From NCBI GenBank assembly GCA_035293845.1, contig DATGMB010000127.1, forward strand, positions 1 through 29,246: a stretch of DNA of 29,246 nt, read 5' to 3'. Shown piece after piece: positions 8,048 through 15,453 of the stretch; position 1 is the first letter of the stretch, and every line of letters begins with the position of its first letter. Origin of the DNA: DATGMB01 sp035293845 (lineage in GTDB: Bacteria; Acidobacteriota; Terriglobia; Bryobacterales; Bryobacteraceae). Made by a program: the position numbers and the translations under genes. The notes beneath the pieces are model-generated. The model did no database searches, was not told where the DNA came from, and saw only the letters and a list, made by a program, of their open reading frames with translations.

Positions 8048-9372
8048 GCTTTGCGGTAAGCTTCGTCCAGGATCTGAACGACGTGCATGACGCGCTGCTT
8101 GGAGCCGTGCAGCCGTACGCCGGCGGCGAGCTGCAGCATGCAACCCGGGTTCGCGGTTGCGATGATGTGGGCCCGAGTGGCGTTCACGGACGCCATCTTG
8201 CTCGCCAGGATCTGCATGGACATTTCATTCTGCACCACGTTGTAGATGCCCGCGCTGCCGCAGCAGATATCCGCGCCGGCCATTTCCCGCAGGGTGAGCC
8301 CCGGAACCGCGGCGAGCAGTTTTCGCGGAGCGGTGCGGATGCGCTGGCCATGCGCGAGGTGGCAGGAATCCTGGTAGGTCACCGTAGCATCGATGCGGCC
8401 CATGCGCGGGTTCAACTCGATGGCGGCCAGGAACTCCGTGATATCCATCATCTTCGAGGCGAACACCTTCGCCTTGTGCGCGTAGTCCCGGTCGCGATCG
8501 AGCAGCTCGCCGTACTCTTTCAGCGTGGAACCGCACCCCGCCGCGTTCGTGATCACCGCATCGAACGCGCCGCCCATCACGGCATCCATGTTGACCGCGT
8601 CGATGTTCTTCCGCGCCAGCTTGCACGCTTCATCCCGCAGTCCGGAATGCACGTGCAGCGCGCCGCAGCAGCCCTGGGTCTCGGGAAGCGTGACCTCGCA
8701 GCCATTGCGCTGCAACACCCGCACCGTGGCCTCGTTCAGGCGCGCGAACGCGACGTTGGCGATACATCCGGCAAGAAACGCCACGCGATAGCGCCGCTCG
8801 CCCTGCGGCGGAAAGGTCCGGCCCACCTGATTGAAGAAGAAGGGCGGTTCGGCCGTGGGCGCGAGCGCCGCCAGATCGCCCAGGCGCCCAAGCAATTTCA
8901 GCACGCCCAGCGCACCCACCAGCGCCTTGATCCCGCTCGCCTGGTAGAGATAGAGAAGCGCGCCGCCCGCTGTCATTAAACCGCGCGATTGCAGCAGCTT
9001 TTCGAAGGCGAATCGCCGCACCGCCCGGGTCAGCCATCCGCGGCGCACCCGCGCCTCAATTTCGGCGCGCGCGTCTTCGATCATTCGGCCGTAGGGGACC
9101 CCGGAAGGGCACGCCGATTCGCAGCCGCGGCACGCCAGGCACAGGCCGATGTGCTCGAGGTAGGAGGGCGTGATCGGCGCCCCGCCCGCTACCTGCGCCA
9201 TCTGGTAGATGCGCCCGCGCGGCGAATCCATCTCCAGCCCGAGCTGCCGGTAAGTGGGGCATGCGTTCAGGCACAGCCCGCAGTGCACGCACTTGTCCAG
9301 GTCGAACCGGCTTACGCCGTGACCGGCCTGCTGGCCGGGATTCTCTTCAAATACGTCCGTATAAGCGCCCAC
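8044..9372 (-). CDS. glcF: Glycolate oxidase iron-sulfur subunit
   Basis: 442 residues. Two 4Fe-4S ferredoxin motifs lie at the N-terminus: C28-x2-C31-x2-C34-x3-C38-P and C78-x2-C81-x2-C84-x3-C88-P. Two cysteine-rich CCG domains follow, with CCG at 235-237 and 370-372, as in GlcF and other heterodisulfide-reductase-like subunits. GlcF passes electrons from the GlcD/GlcE flavins to the quinone pool during oxidation of glycolate (or lactate) at the membrane. The GTG start at 9372 lies 26 bases inside the 3' end of glcE, so translation is coupled. The stop (TAA) overlaps the convergent ABC exporter stop. It is slightly longer than E. coli GlcF because of N-terminal and linker extensions. glcD is not in the window. 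Confidence 0.93.
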   Translation of the reverse strand: MGAYTDVFEENPGQQAGHGVSRFDLDKCVHCGLCLNACPTYRQLGLEMDSPRGRIYQMAQVAGGAPITPSYLEHIGLCLACRGCESACPSGVPYGRMIEDARAEIEARVRRGWLTRAVRRFAFEKLLQSRGLMTAGGALLYLYQASGIKALVGALGVLKLLGRLGDLAALAPTAEPPFFFNQVGRTFPPQGERRYRVAFLAGCIANVAFARLNEATVRVLQRNGCEVTLPETQGCCGALHVHSGLRDEACKLARKNIDAVNMDAVMGGAFDAVITNAAGCGSTLKEYGELLDRDRDYAHKAKVFASKMMDITEFLAAIELNPRMGRIDATVTYQDSCHLAHGQRIRTAPRKLLAAVPGLTLREMAGADICCGSAGIYNVVQNEMSMQILASKMASVNATRAHIIATANPGCMLQLAAGVRLHGSKQRVMHVVQILDEAYRKA

Positions 9373-10498
9373 GATTCAATAACTCATCGGGATCGAACAG
9401 CTTCTTCACGCGCCGCATGATCTCGAGATCCCCGCTTGGCGCCGGCCATAAGCCGGCTCCGCGCTTCCACTCGGCCGGCGCGAATTCGATCACCGATTTC
9501 CATCCCCGCCGCGCCGCATCGGCCAGCCAGGCGGCTGCTGCGCCGGCGCGGTCGAAATAGCCGTAACAAACCCCGGTGCCTGCCCGAGCAATGGCCGGGC
9601 CGGCGAAGGATTCCGCGATCGGCTCCACTTCCTTCAGCGTACACGACACGCGGACCACGGCGCCATCCGGGTGCTTCGCCAGGAACCAGGGCGTGAATTC
9701 CTCGATGTGGCGCCAGAGCCGGCCATGTCCCGCGCCTTCGAACACCGCGCCGCGCCACGCTTTTGAGAATTCGCGCTCGTAGCGGCGCACGGAGGCCGCA
9801 TTCCCTCCCGCGCGGATGCCGAGCAGCCACGCCGCTTTTCCGACCGTCGCGCCCGCCGCGGGGTTCAGCAGATCGACCGCCGCGGGATCGAGCATTCCCT
9901 TGAGAATGGCTTTCCGCGCCGCGGCCGCTTCGGCAGCGGAATCGAATTGCAACAGAAAACTCCGTTCCTCGACCGGCAGCGGCAGCACCTTGAAATTCAC
10001 GGACACGATCGCGGCGAGCGTACCGAACGAGCCGATCATGAGCTTGCCCATATCGAGCCCGGCGACGTTTTTCACCACCATGCCGCCGGTCTCGACCAGC
10101 TTGCCTTCGAGCGTCGCAAAGCGCATCCCGATGACGAGATCGCGCGCCGTCCCGTACAGGCGCCGGCGCGGGCCGCTGCAATTGGCCGCGACCACGCCGC
10201 CCACCGTGGCCGTGTCCGCGAACGGTGGATCGAGCGGCGCCATCTGCCCGTTCTCCGCCAGCAGGCGCACGAGCTCGCTCCATCGCATCCCCGCTTCCAC
10301 GCTGATGGTGAGATCGCGGGGTTCATATGCCAGCAAACGGGTGAGCCGAGCGGTGGAAATTGTTGCTTGGCCCTCGATCGGCCCGCCCATCGCGCGCTTG
10401 CTGCCGCCGCCTTCGAGCGAGATCGTCTGCTTCGCCGCCGCGGCACAGCGCAGCGTCCCGGCCAGTTCCGCCGCCGTTTCCGGTGTCCGCACGGTCAT
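9347..10498 (-). CDS. glcE: Glycolate oxidase FAD-binding subunit
   Basis: 383 residues. An FAD-binding PCMH domain covers about 10-190, with GGGSKR (30-35), a glycine-rich ATVGGVVAANCSGP (97-110), YGTARDLVIGM (115-125) and KNVAGLDMGKLMIGSFGTL (143-161). These match GlcE rather than GlcD, which is longer and has a different cap. The enzyme oxidises glycolate to glyoxylate together with GlcD and GlcF. ATG at 10498 is chosen because it overlaps the upstream stop as ATGA and begins the recognisable domain; a 5' extension to 10900 in this frame reads the holin-like gene out of frame. Its C-terminal 26 bases overlap glcF. Confidence 0.92.
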   Translation of the reverse strand: MTVRTPETAAELAGTLRCAAAAKQTISLEGGGSKRAMGGPIEGQATISTARLTRLLAYEPRDLTISVEAGMRWSELVRLLAENGQMAPLDPPFADTATVGGVVAANCSGPRRRLYGTARDLVIGMRFATLEGKLVETGGMVVKNVAGLDMGKLMIGSFGTLAAIVSVNFKVLPLPVEERSFLLQFDSAAEAAAARKAILKGMLDPAAVDLLNPAAGATVGKAAWLLGIRAGGNAASVRRYEREFSKAWRGAVFEGAGHGRLWRHIEEFTPWFLAKHPDGAVVRVSCTLKEVEPIAESFAGPAIARAGTGVCYGYFDRAGAAAAWLADAARRGWKSVIEFAPAEWKRGAGLWPAPSGDLEIMRRVKKLFDPDELLNRGRLYGRI

Positions 10499-10845
10499 AT
10501 GCGGACGTACACCAGCCTTCGCAGGACCCAGTCCAGCACCGTCAGCACCACGGACCCGAGCACCGCCGCGATAAATCCGTGCACCTCGAAGCCTGGAGTG
10601 AATAGGGAAGCCAGCTTCAGCAGCGCCGCATTGATCACCAGCAGGAACAGCCCCAGCGTGAGGATGATGAACGGAAGCCCGAAGAATTTCAGCACCGGAC
10701 CCACGATCGCGTCCACGATCCCGATGATGATGGTGGCGATCAGCGCCGCGCCGAAATCCCGCACGTAGATGCCGGGAACAATGCGCGCGACCAGCCACAG
10801 CGCCAGCGCGCCCAGGAACCAGTTCAAAATCGCGTGGAGCAGCAT
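10495..10845 (-). CDS. Phage holin family 4 (YvlD-like) small membrane protein
   Basis: 116 residues with four hydrophobic helices (about 3-22, 30-50, 55-78, 88-108). The second carries the glycine/asparate pattern GIVDAIVGPVLKFFGLPF and the third VINAALLKLAS; this is the pattern of the YvlD/Phage_holin_4_2 family, chromosomal proteins found widely and not tied to phages. The function is unknown. It is the first gene of a leftward operon, and its TGA overlaps the glcE ATG by the ATGA junction, so the two are translated together. That link to glycolate oxidation may only reflect transcription-unit arrangement. Confidence 0.87.
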   Translation of the reverse strand: MLLHAILNWFLGALALWLVARIVPGIYVRDFGAALIATIIIGIVDAIVGPVLKFFGLPFIILTLGLFLLVINAALLKLASLFTPGFEVHGFIAAVLGSVVLTVLDWVLRRLVYVRI

Positions 10846-10893
10846 AGGCGTCTACCGATCCCGGATGGTACCGATCAAAGATAATGATAAGCG

Positions 10894-11634
10894 ATGGCAA
10901 CTCTTTACGCTGGAACCTCCGGTTTCGCCTATGCGTCGTGGAAACCCGCCTTCTATCCGGAGAAGCTCCCGGCGGCGCAATTTCTGACGCACTACGCCGA
11001 GCGCCTCAACTGCGTCGAAATCAACTACACGTTCCGGCGCCTGCCGTCCGGCTCGACGCTCGAAAAGTGGGTCGAAGCGACGCCCCGCGGCTTCGTTTTC
11101 GCCGTCAAGGCCAACATGCGGATCACCCATATCCAGCGCCTGAAAAATGCGGAGCAGGCAACGGAGCTGTTCTTCAAGATGATCGATCCGCTGCGCACGT
11201 CGCGCCGGTTGGGCCCGGTGCTGTTCCAGCTTCCTCCCGCGATGAAGTGCGATGTCGCGCTACTGCGGGCGTACTTCGACCTACTCCCCGCCGGCCTGCG
11301 CTATGCCTTCGAATTCCGGCACACGTCCTGGCTCAACGAAGCTGTTTATTCCGCTCTGCGCGAACGCAACATCTCCCTTTGCGTGGCCGAATCGGAGCGG
11401 CTGGAAATTCCCGAGGTGATCACCGCCGATTTCGTCTACTACCGCCTCCGCAAGCCCGACTACACGGATGCCGATATCGACGCGTTCGCGGCCCGATCGC
11501 GCGAGCTGCTCGCGGCGGGCCGCGATCTTTACCTGATCTTCAAGCACGAGGAGACGCCGGAAGGGGCGCTCAACGCGGAGAAGCTGCTGAGGCAATTTCC
11601 TGACGCAGAGACGCGGAGACACAGAGGAGAGTAA
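10894..11634 (+). CDS. DUF72 family protein (YecE-like)
   Basis: 246 residues. It begins ATLYAGTSGFAYASWKPAFYP, the diagnostic DUF72 opening (GTSGWxYxxWxxxFYP). It continues with FRRLPSGSTLEKW, FVFAVKANMRITH, PVLFQLPP and YAFEFRHTSW, all conserved family patches of a TIM-barrel-like fold. The function is not established; a relation to endonuclease IV-like barrels has been suggested for the family. ATG at 10894 is the only sensible start, although no clear ribosome site is seen; a GATAAT lies at 10880-10885. The C-terminal residues PDAETRRHRGE come from a dispersed repeat and are not part of the family domain. The gene is divergent from the holin-like gene and convergent with ku. Confidence 0.9.
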   Translation: MATLYAGTSGFAYASWKPAFYPEKLPAAQFLTHYAERLNCVEINYTFRRLPSGSTLEKWVEATPRGFVFAVKANMRITHIQRLKNAEQATELFFKMIDPLRTSRRLGPVLFQLPPAMKCDVALLRAYFDLLPAGLRYAFEFRHTSWLNEAVYSALRERNISLCVAESERLEIPEVITADFVYYRLRKPDYTDADIDAFAARSRELLAAGRDLYLIFKHEETPEGALNAEKLLRQFPDAETRRHRGE

Positions 11635-11660
11635 GATCGCTGCGTCCCCGCGGCTCCGCG
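11601..11660. repeat. Dispersed GA/CA repeat with inverted arms between DUF72 gene and ku
   Basis: GACGCAG (11602-11608) and CGCGGAG (11612-11618) are matched by CTGCGTC (11640-11646) and CTCCGCG (11654-11660), so the block is an imperfect inverted repeat spanning the end of the DUF72 gene. The core GACGCAGAGACGCGGAGAC is like the block at 8018-8047. It may also act as the terminator hairpin for the two convergent genes. Confidence 0.6.
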
Positions 11661-11667
11661 AAAGAGC

Positions 11668-12543
11668 TCAGCCCACTTTTCGGCGCGCCCGCTTCTTCGG
11701 CGCGGCAGCCGGCGCCTCTTCGGCGCGTCCGGCGGCCTCGGCCGGCTCCGCGGTGGCGGATGCGGCCGCCTGCGCCGGTTTGCGCTTCTCCGCCAGGCTG
11801 CGCTTCAGCGCTTCCATGATGTCGATGACGGGCGCGACGTGCTCGGAAGGCGCCGCCACCACCTTCTTGCCCTCGATCTTGGCCTCGATCATCTTCTCCA
11901 GGTTGAGGCGGTACTCGTCGTGGTATTTCTGCGGCTCGAACTCGGCTTCGAGAGACGAGATCAGCATCTTGGCCATCTCGAGCTCTTTCTCCTTCACCAG
12001 GCTCGTGTCCGTGCGGAACTCCTCGACCTGCCGGATTTCATCCTGGAAATACATCGTGTGGGAGAGAATCCCCTTCGCCCCCGGCCGCAGGATGATGATG
12101 TGTTCGCGATTGTGCATCGCGACCTTCGCGAGCGCGTAATATTTCGATTCGCGCAGCGCCTGGAACAGCAGCGCGTAGGGCTTTTCGCCGCCCTCGTCCG
12201 GAGCCACGTAGTAGGACGACTCGAGATAGATCGGATCCACCTGGTCCGCCTTCACGAACTCCAGGATCTCCATCACCTTCGCGGTCTTCGGTGCGACCTT
12301 CTTGATATCCTCTTCGTCGATCACCACGTAGCGGTCTTTTTCGTACTCGTAGCCCTTCACGAGGTCGCTGCGCGGCACTGCCTTGTCCTCAGCCTGGCAG
12401 AACGTCACCTGCTTGATGCGCGAGTGGTCGTCCTTGTGCAGGAGGTTGAAGCTGATGGTTTCCGCGCGCGCCGCGCTGAATAGCCGGATCGGAAACGAGA
12501 CCAGCCCGAATGTGAGGTGACCCTTCCAGACGCTCGATGCCAT
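11668..12543 (-). CDS. ku: Ku protein of bacterial non-homologous end joining
   Basis: 291 residues. It opens SSVWKGHLTFGLVSFPIRLFSA, the hallmark of bacterial Ku, followed by the core beta-barrel (about 1-230) with VKGYEYEKDRYVVIDEEDI, YLESSYYVAPDEGGEKPYALL and DTSLVKEKELEMAKMLI. A flexible Ala/Pro-rich segment and a basic tail (KKRARRK) follow; such tails in bacterial Ku are known to help DNA binding and ligase recruitment. Ku forms a homodimeric ring on double-strand ends and recruits LigD. The gene is divergent from the LigD phosphoesterase across only 42 bases, so both sides may share control. Confidence 0.96.
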   Translation of the reverse strand: MASSVWKGHLTFGLVSFPIRLFSAARAETISFNLLHKDDHSRIKQVTFCQAEDKAVPRSDLVKGYEYEKDRYVVIDEEDIKKVAPKTAKVMEILEFVKADQVDPIYLESSYYVAPDEGGEKPYALLFQALRESKYYALAKVAMHNREHIIILRPGAKGILSHTMYFQDEIRQVEEFRTDTSLVKEKELEMAKMLISSLEAEFEPQKYHDEYRLNLEKMIEAKIEGKKVVAAPSEHVAPVIDIMEALKRSLAEKRKPAQAAASATAEPAEAAGRAEEAPAAAPKKRARRKVG

Positions 12544-12556
12544 AAAATCACTCTCT

Positions 12557-12574
12557 AACCGGTTTGTTTAACAA
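12557..12574. promoter_or_regulatory. Two adjacent dyads in the 42-bp divergent ku / ligD spacer
   Basis: AACCGGTT (12557-12564) is a perfect palindrome, and it abuts TTGTT-T-AACAA (12564-12574), a perfect 11-bp odd dyad. AT-rich hexamers beside it (TACTAT, TATAAA and, on the other strand, TATAGT) could serve as -10 elements. The layout suits a shared operator, but no known regulator motif was recognised. Confidence 0.4.
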
Positions 12575-12585
12575 TACTATAAATA

Positions 12586-13329
12586 ATGCCCCGCACGAAG
12601 AAGCCCGCCCCTGAGACCGGCGCCCGGCCCGCCGCCGGGCCGCTCGAAGAATATGCCGCCAAACGCACGTTCTCGCAGACGCCCGAACCTCCACCTTCTC
12701 AGCACAGCACCCCCGGTGCCAACTACTTCTGTGTGCAGCGTCACGATGCCACGCGCCTGCACTACGATTTCCGGCTCGAGATCGATGGCGTGCTGAAATC
12801 CTGGGCCATTCCCAAAGGCCCTTCGCTCGATCCCGGCGTCCGCCACCTGGCGGCGCACGTCGAGGATCACCCGATCGATTACGGCGGCTTCGAAGGCAAT
12901 ATTCCCGCGGGCAACTACGGGGCGGGCAGCGTCATGCTCTGGGACCGCGGCACGTTCGAGCTTCTCGGCGATCTCCCTGCCGCCGATCAGCTCGCCAAGG
13001 GCGATCTGAAATTCCGCCTCCACGGCGAGAAGCTTAACGGCGATTTCGCCATCGTCCACATGAAAGGCCGCGGCAAAGGCAACGACTGGCTGCTCATCAA
13101 GAAGCGCGACGCGTTCGCCGTTCCGGGCTACGATATCGAAGCCCACGCCTACAGCGTGCTCTCCGGCCGCACCCAGGAGGAGATCGCGCAGAACCTGCCC
13201 GCCCGCAAGGCGAAGAAGAAGACCGCCGGCGCCGCGGATGCCGTCTGGGTCAGCGACCGCCCCGCCAAAACCCAAAAACGCGCGGCCGCCGCAGCGCCCA
13301 CTCCCAAGCCCCGTAAAAAAAAACTCTGA
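12586..13329 (+). CDS. ligD: LigD 3'-phosphoesterase (PE) module as a separate ORF
   Basis: 247 residues. The PE domain covers about 45-165. The residues known as catalytic in Pseudomonas LigD (His42, His48, Asp50, Arg52, His84, Tyr88) are all present with a constant offset: His53, His59, Asp61, Arg63, His95, Tyr99. PE trims 3'-phosphate or ribonucleotide ends before ligation. The N-terminus is a short Pro/Ala-rich tail; the C-terminus is Lys/Ala-rich like the linker after PE in fused LigD. The gene ends CGT-AAA-AAA-AAA-CTC-TGA, with nine consecutive A bases. The ligase-polymerase ORF is one frame back and starts 38 bases later; see the A9 finding. Confidence 0.93.
   Translation: MPRTKKPAPETGARPAAGPLEEYAAKRTFSQTPEPPPSQHSTPGANYFCVQRHDATRLHYDFRLEIDGVLKSWAIPKGPSLDPGVRHLAAHVEDHPIDYGGFEGNIPAGNYGAGSVMLWDRGTFELLGDLPAADQLAKGDLKFRLHGEKLNGDFAIVHMKGRGKGNDWLLIKKRDAFAVPGYDIEAHAYSVLSGRTQEEIAQNLPARKAKKKTAGAADAVWVSDRPAKTQKRAAAAAPTPKPRKKKL
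13315..13323 (+). other. A9 homopolymer, candidate slippage/frameshift site joining LigD modules
   Basis: Nine A bases close the phosphoesterase gene. The zero frame stops at TGA 13327-13329. The -1 frame is closed upstream by TAA at 13314-13316 and is open from the A-run into the ligase ORF. The only place where the two frames can be joined is therefore this run and the few bases after it. The run suits -1 ribosomal slippage (A AAA AAA) or RNA-polymerase slippage. Confidence 0.6.
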
Positions 13330-13367
13330 TTGACCCCGCGAACCTGCGGGGCGCGCGCCCGGCGCCG

Positions 13368-15284
13368 ATGCCGGATACGGTCGAGCCGATGAAAGCCACT
13401 CTCGCGGACCGCCTCCCGCCGGGCGATGACTGGCTCTTCGAAGTCAAATGGGACGGCGTACGCGCCATCGCGTTTCTCGAAAACGAAGAGGTCCGCCTGC
13501 AGTCGCGCACCGGCAACCGCTGCGAGCGGCAGTACCCCGAGCTTGCCGTGATCCACCACCAGGTGGCCGCGCGGCAGGCCGTCCTCGACGGCGAAATCGC
13601 CGTGCTGGATGAAAAAGGCGTCTCGCGTTTCCACCTGATCCAGCCGCGCATTGCAATCACCGACCCCAACACGATCGCCCACCTCGTCCGCTCGACTCCG
13701 GTGGTCTATTTCGTCTTCGACCTGCTGTATCTCGATGGGTACGATCTGCGCCAGGTCGATTACATCCGCCGGCGCGAGGTCCTCGAAACGATCGTCACTC
13801 CCGGCCCGGTGTTTCGCATCTCCGAAGCCTTCCCGGCCGCGAGCGGCGAAGCGCTGCTCGAAGCCGCCCGCGAGACCGGCCTCGAAGGCATCCTCGCCAA
13901 GCGCGCGGGGAGCTGCTACGAGCCCCGCCGCAGCCGCGACTGGCTCAAGATCAAGCTCGTCAACCGCCAGGAATTCGTGATCGGCGGCTACACGCAGCCA
14001 CAAGGCGGACGCGATTACTTCGGCGCGCTCGTGCTCGGCGTTCACCGCGAGCGAAAGCTCCACTGGGTGGGCAACGTCGGCACCGGCTTCGACCAGAAGA
14101 TGCTGCGCCACATCTATTCGCTGCTCCAGCCGCTCGTCACGCCCGACTGCCCCTTCGCCGTGCGCCCCAGCCCGGACCGCGGCATTACGTGGGTCGAGCC
14201 CGAGCTCGTCTGCGAAGTGCAGTTCGCCAACTGGACACAGGACGATCGCCTGCGCGCTCCGGTCTTCCAGGGCCTGCGCACCGACAAACCCGCCGGCGAG
14301 GTACGTCCCGAATCCCCGACGCCCGAGCCCGAATCCCCTGCCCCCGCGGCGCAGCCGGCCATTCCGGCCGCCAAGGAAACGACGCTGACCATTGGCGGCC
14401 ACGCCCTCAAGTTCACCAACCTCCCCAAGGTCTTCTATCCCGATGAGGGCTACACCAAGCGCGACGTGCTCAACTACTACGCCGCCGTCGCCCCGCTGAT
14501 TCTGCCGCATCTCAAAGATCGCCCGCTTTCGCTCAAGCGCTACCCCAACGGCATCAAGGAGGAATTCTTCTTCCAGAAAAACACGCCGGAAACGTTCCCT
14601 TCCTGGCTTCGCACCGAGCTCATCGATTCCGAACACGCCGGCAAACCGATCCGCTACGTCTTTGCCGACGACCTGGCGAGCCTGCTCTACCTGGTCAACC
14701 TCGGCTGCATCGACCACAACCCGTGGATGAGCCGCGTCCCGCACCTCGAAAACCCCGACTTCGTGCTGATCGATCTCGATCCCCACGAGTGCCCGTTCGA
14801 AATGATCGTCGATGCCGCGCTGCTCGTCCGGCGCGTCCTCGACCAAATCGGTCTCGCGGGCTACCCCAAGACGACCGGCGGCGATGGCCTCCACGTCTAC
14901 ATCCCGGTCGCGCCGATCTACTCGTACGAGGAGACGCGCACATTCGCCGAGCTCATCGCGCGCGTCGTGCAGTCCCGCAATCCCGACCTGTTCACCACGC
15001 CGCGCTCAGTCTCCAAGCGCGCCCGCGCCCGCGTCTACTTCGATTACCTGCAGAACGGCCTTTCGAAGACGATTGCCGCGCCCTACGTTCTCCGCGCCTA
15101 CCCCGGCGCGCCGGTGGCCACCCCGCTCGACTGGTCCGAAGTGCGCCGCGGCCTTGAGCCCGGCCAGTTCACCATCGCCAATGCCCCGGAGCGCTTCGCT
15201 GCCAAGGGGGATCTCTTCGCGCCGGTGCTGACGAACCTTCAGCATCTGGACGAGGCGCTTGAAAAACTTTCCAAGCTCTTCTGA
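13368..15284 (+). CDS. ligD: LigD ATP-dependent DNA ligase + primase-polymerase
   Basis: 638 residues from ATG 13368. The adenylation domain has catalytic Lys27 in EVKWDG, DGEIAVLD (74-81), LEGILAKR (172-179) and WLKIKL (192-197). An OB-fold follows to about 305, a Pro/Glu-rich linker spans about 311-335, and the archaeo-eukaryotic primase-type polymerase domain covers about 340-635. In the polymerase, catalytic Asp469/Asp471 lie in LIDLDPH, GGDGLHV is at 504-510 (His509) and the third Asp559 is in VYFDYLQN. The enzyme fills and seals ends held by Ku. The order PE, ligase, polymerase matches Pseudomonas LigD but is split into two ORFs. In-frame sequence upstream of the ATG encodes NLRGARPAP, a typical LigD linker. 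Confidence 0.95.
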   Translation: MPDTVEPMKATLADRLPPGDDWLFEVKWDGVRAIAFLENEEVRLQSRTGNRCERQYPELAVIHHQVAARQAVLDGEIAVLDEKGVSRFHLIQPRIAITDPNTIAHLVRSTPVVYFVFDLLYLDGYDLRQVDYIRRREVLETIVTPGPVFRISEAFPAASGEALLEAARETGLEGILAKRAGSCYEPRRSRDWLKIKLVNRQEFVIGGYTQPQGGRDYFGALVLGVHRERKLHWVGNVGTGFDQKMLRHIYSLLQPLVTPDCPFAVRPSPDRGITWVEPELVCEVQFANWTQDDRLRAPVFQGLRTDKPAGEVRPESPTPEPESPAPAAQPAIPAAKETTLTIGGHALKFTNLPKVFYPDEGYTKRDVLNYYAAVAPLILPHLKDRPLSLKRYPNGIKEEFFFQKNTPETFPSWLRTELIDSEHAGKPIRYVFADDLASLLYLVNLGCIDHNPWMSRVPHLENPDFVLIDLDPHECPFEMIVDAALLVRRVLDQIGLAGYPKTTGGDGLHVYIPVAPIYSYEETRTFAELIARVVQSRNPDLFTTPRSVSKRARARVYFDYLQNGLSKTIAAPYVLRAYPGAPVATPLDWSEVRRGLEPGQFTIANAPERFAAKGDLFAPVLTNLQHLDEALEKLSKLF

Positions 15285-15303
15285 AACTCGTTATTGTATT
15301 TAC

Positions 15304-15453
15304 GTGAGGCCCGATATCCCCGAAGACCAGCTCGCTCGCATTTCTCCGATCCTGCGAGCCCTCGAAGAATCTTTCCGCCCGCTGGCGGATGGCCTCACGT
15401 TCGATGAAGAGCCCGCCGTCATCTTCGAGCTCGCGCCGGAGACTGCGGCGTGA
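15304..15453 (+). CDS. Small AtzG/GatC-like protein before amidase
   Basis: About 49 residues from GTG 15304; a TTG at 15259 would add 15 residues and overlap ligD by 26 bases. A predicted amphipathic helix, QLARISPILRALEESFRPLA, is followed by a strand-like ending EEPAVIFEL. This layout resembles the small helical partner proteins of amidases (AtzG/DUF4089 and GatC types), whose C-terminus reads 'EPAPVF'. Such partners wrap around and stabilise the amidase. Its stop overlaps the amidase GTG by four bases (GTGA), which supports a functional pair. The similarity is short, so the assignment is tentative. Confidence 0.6.
   Translation: MRPDIPEDQLARISPILRALEESFRPLADGLTFDEEPAVIFELAPETAA

Noticed and set aside
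10495..10845. Prophage signal from the 'phage holin' gene
   Set aside because: The family is chromosomal and common outside phages; no lysin, tail, integrase or attachment site lies nearby.
13149..14894. 581-codon minus-strand ORF antisense to LigD
   Set aside because: The plus strand carries complete ligase and polymerase motifs; the antisense translation is Asp/Val/Glu-rich without recognisable domains.
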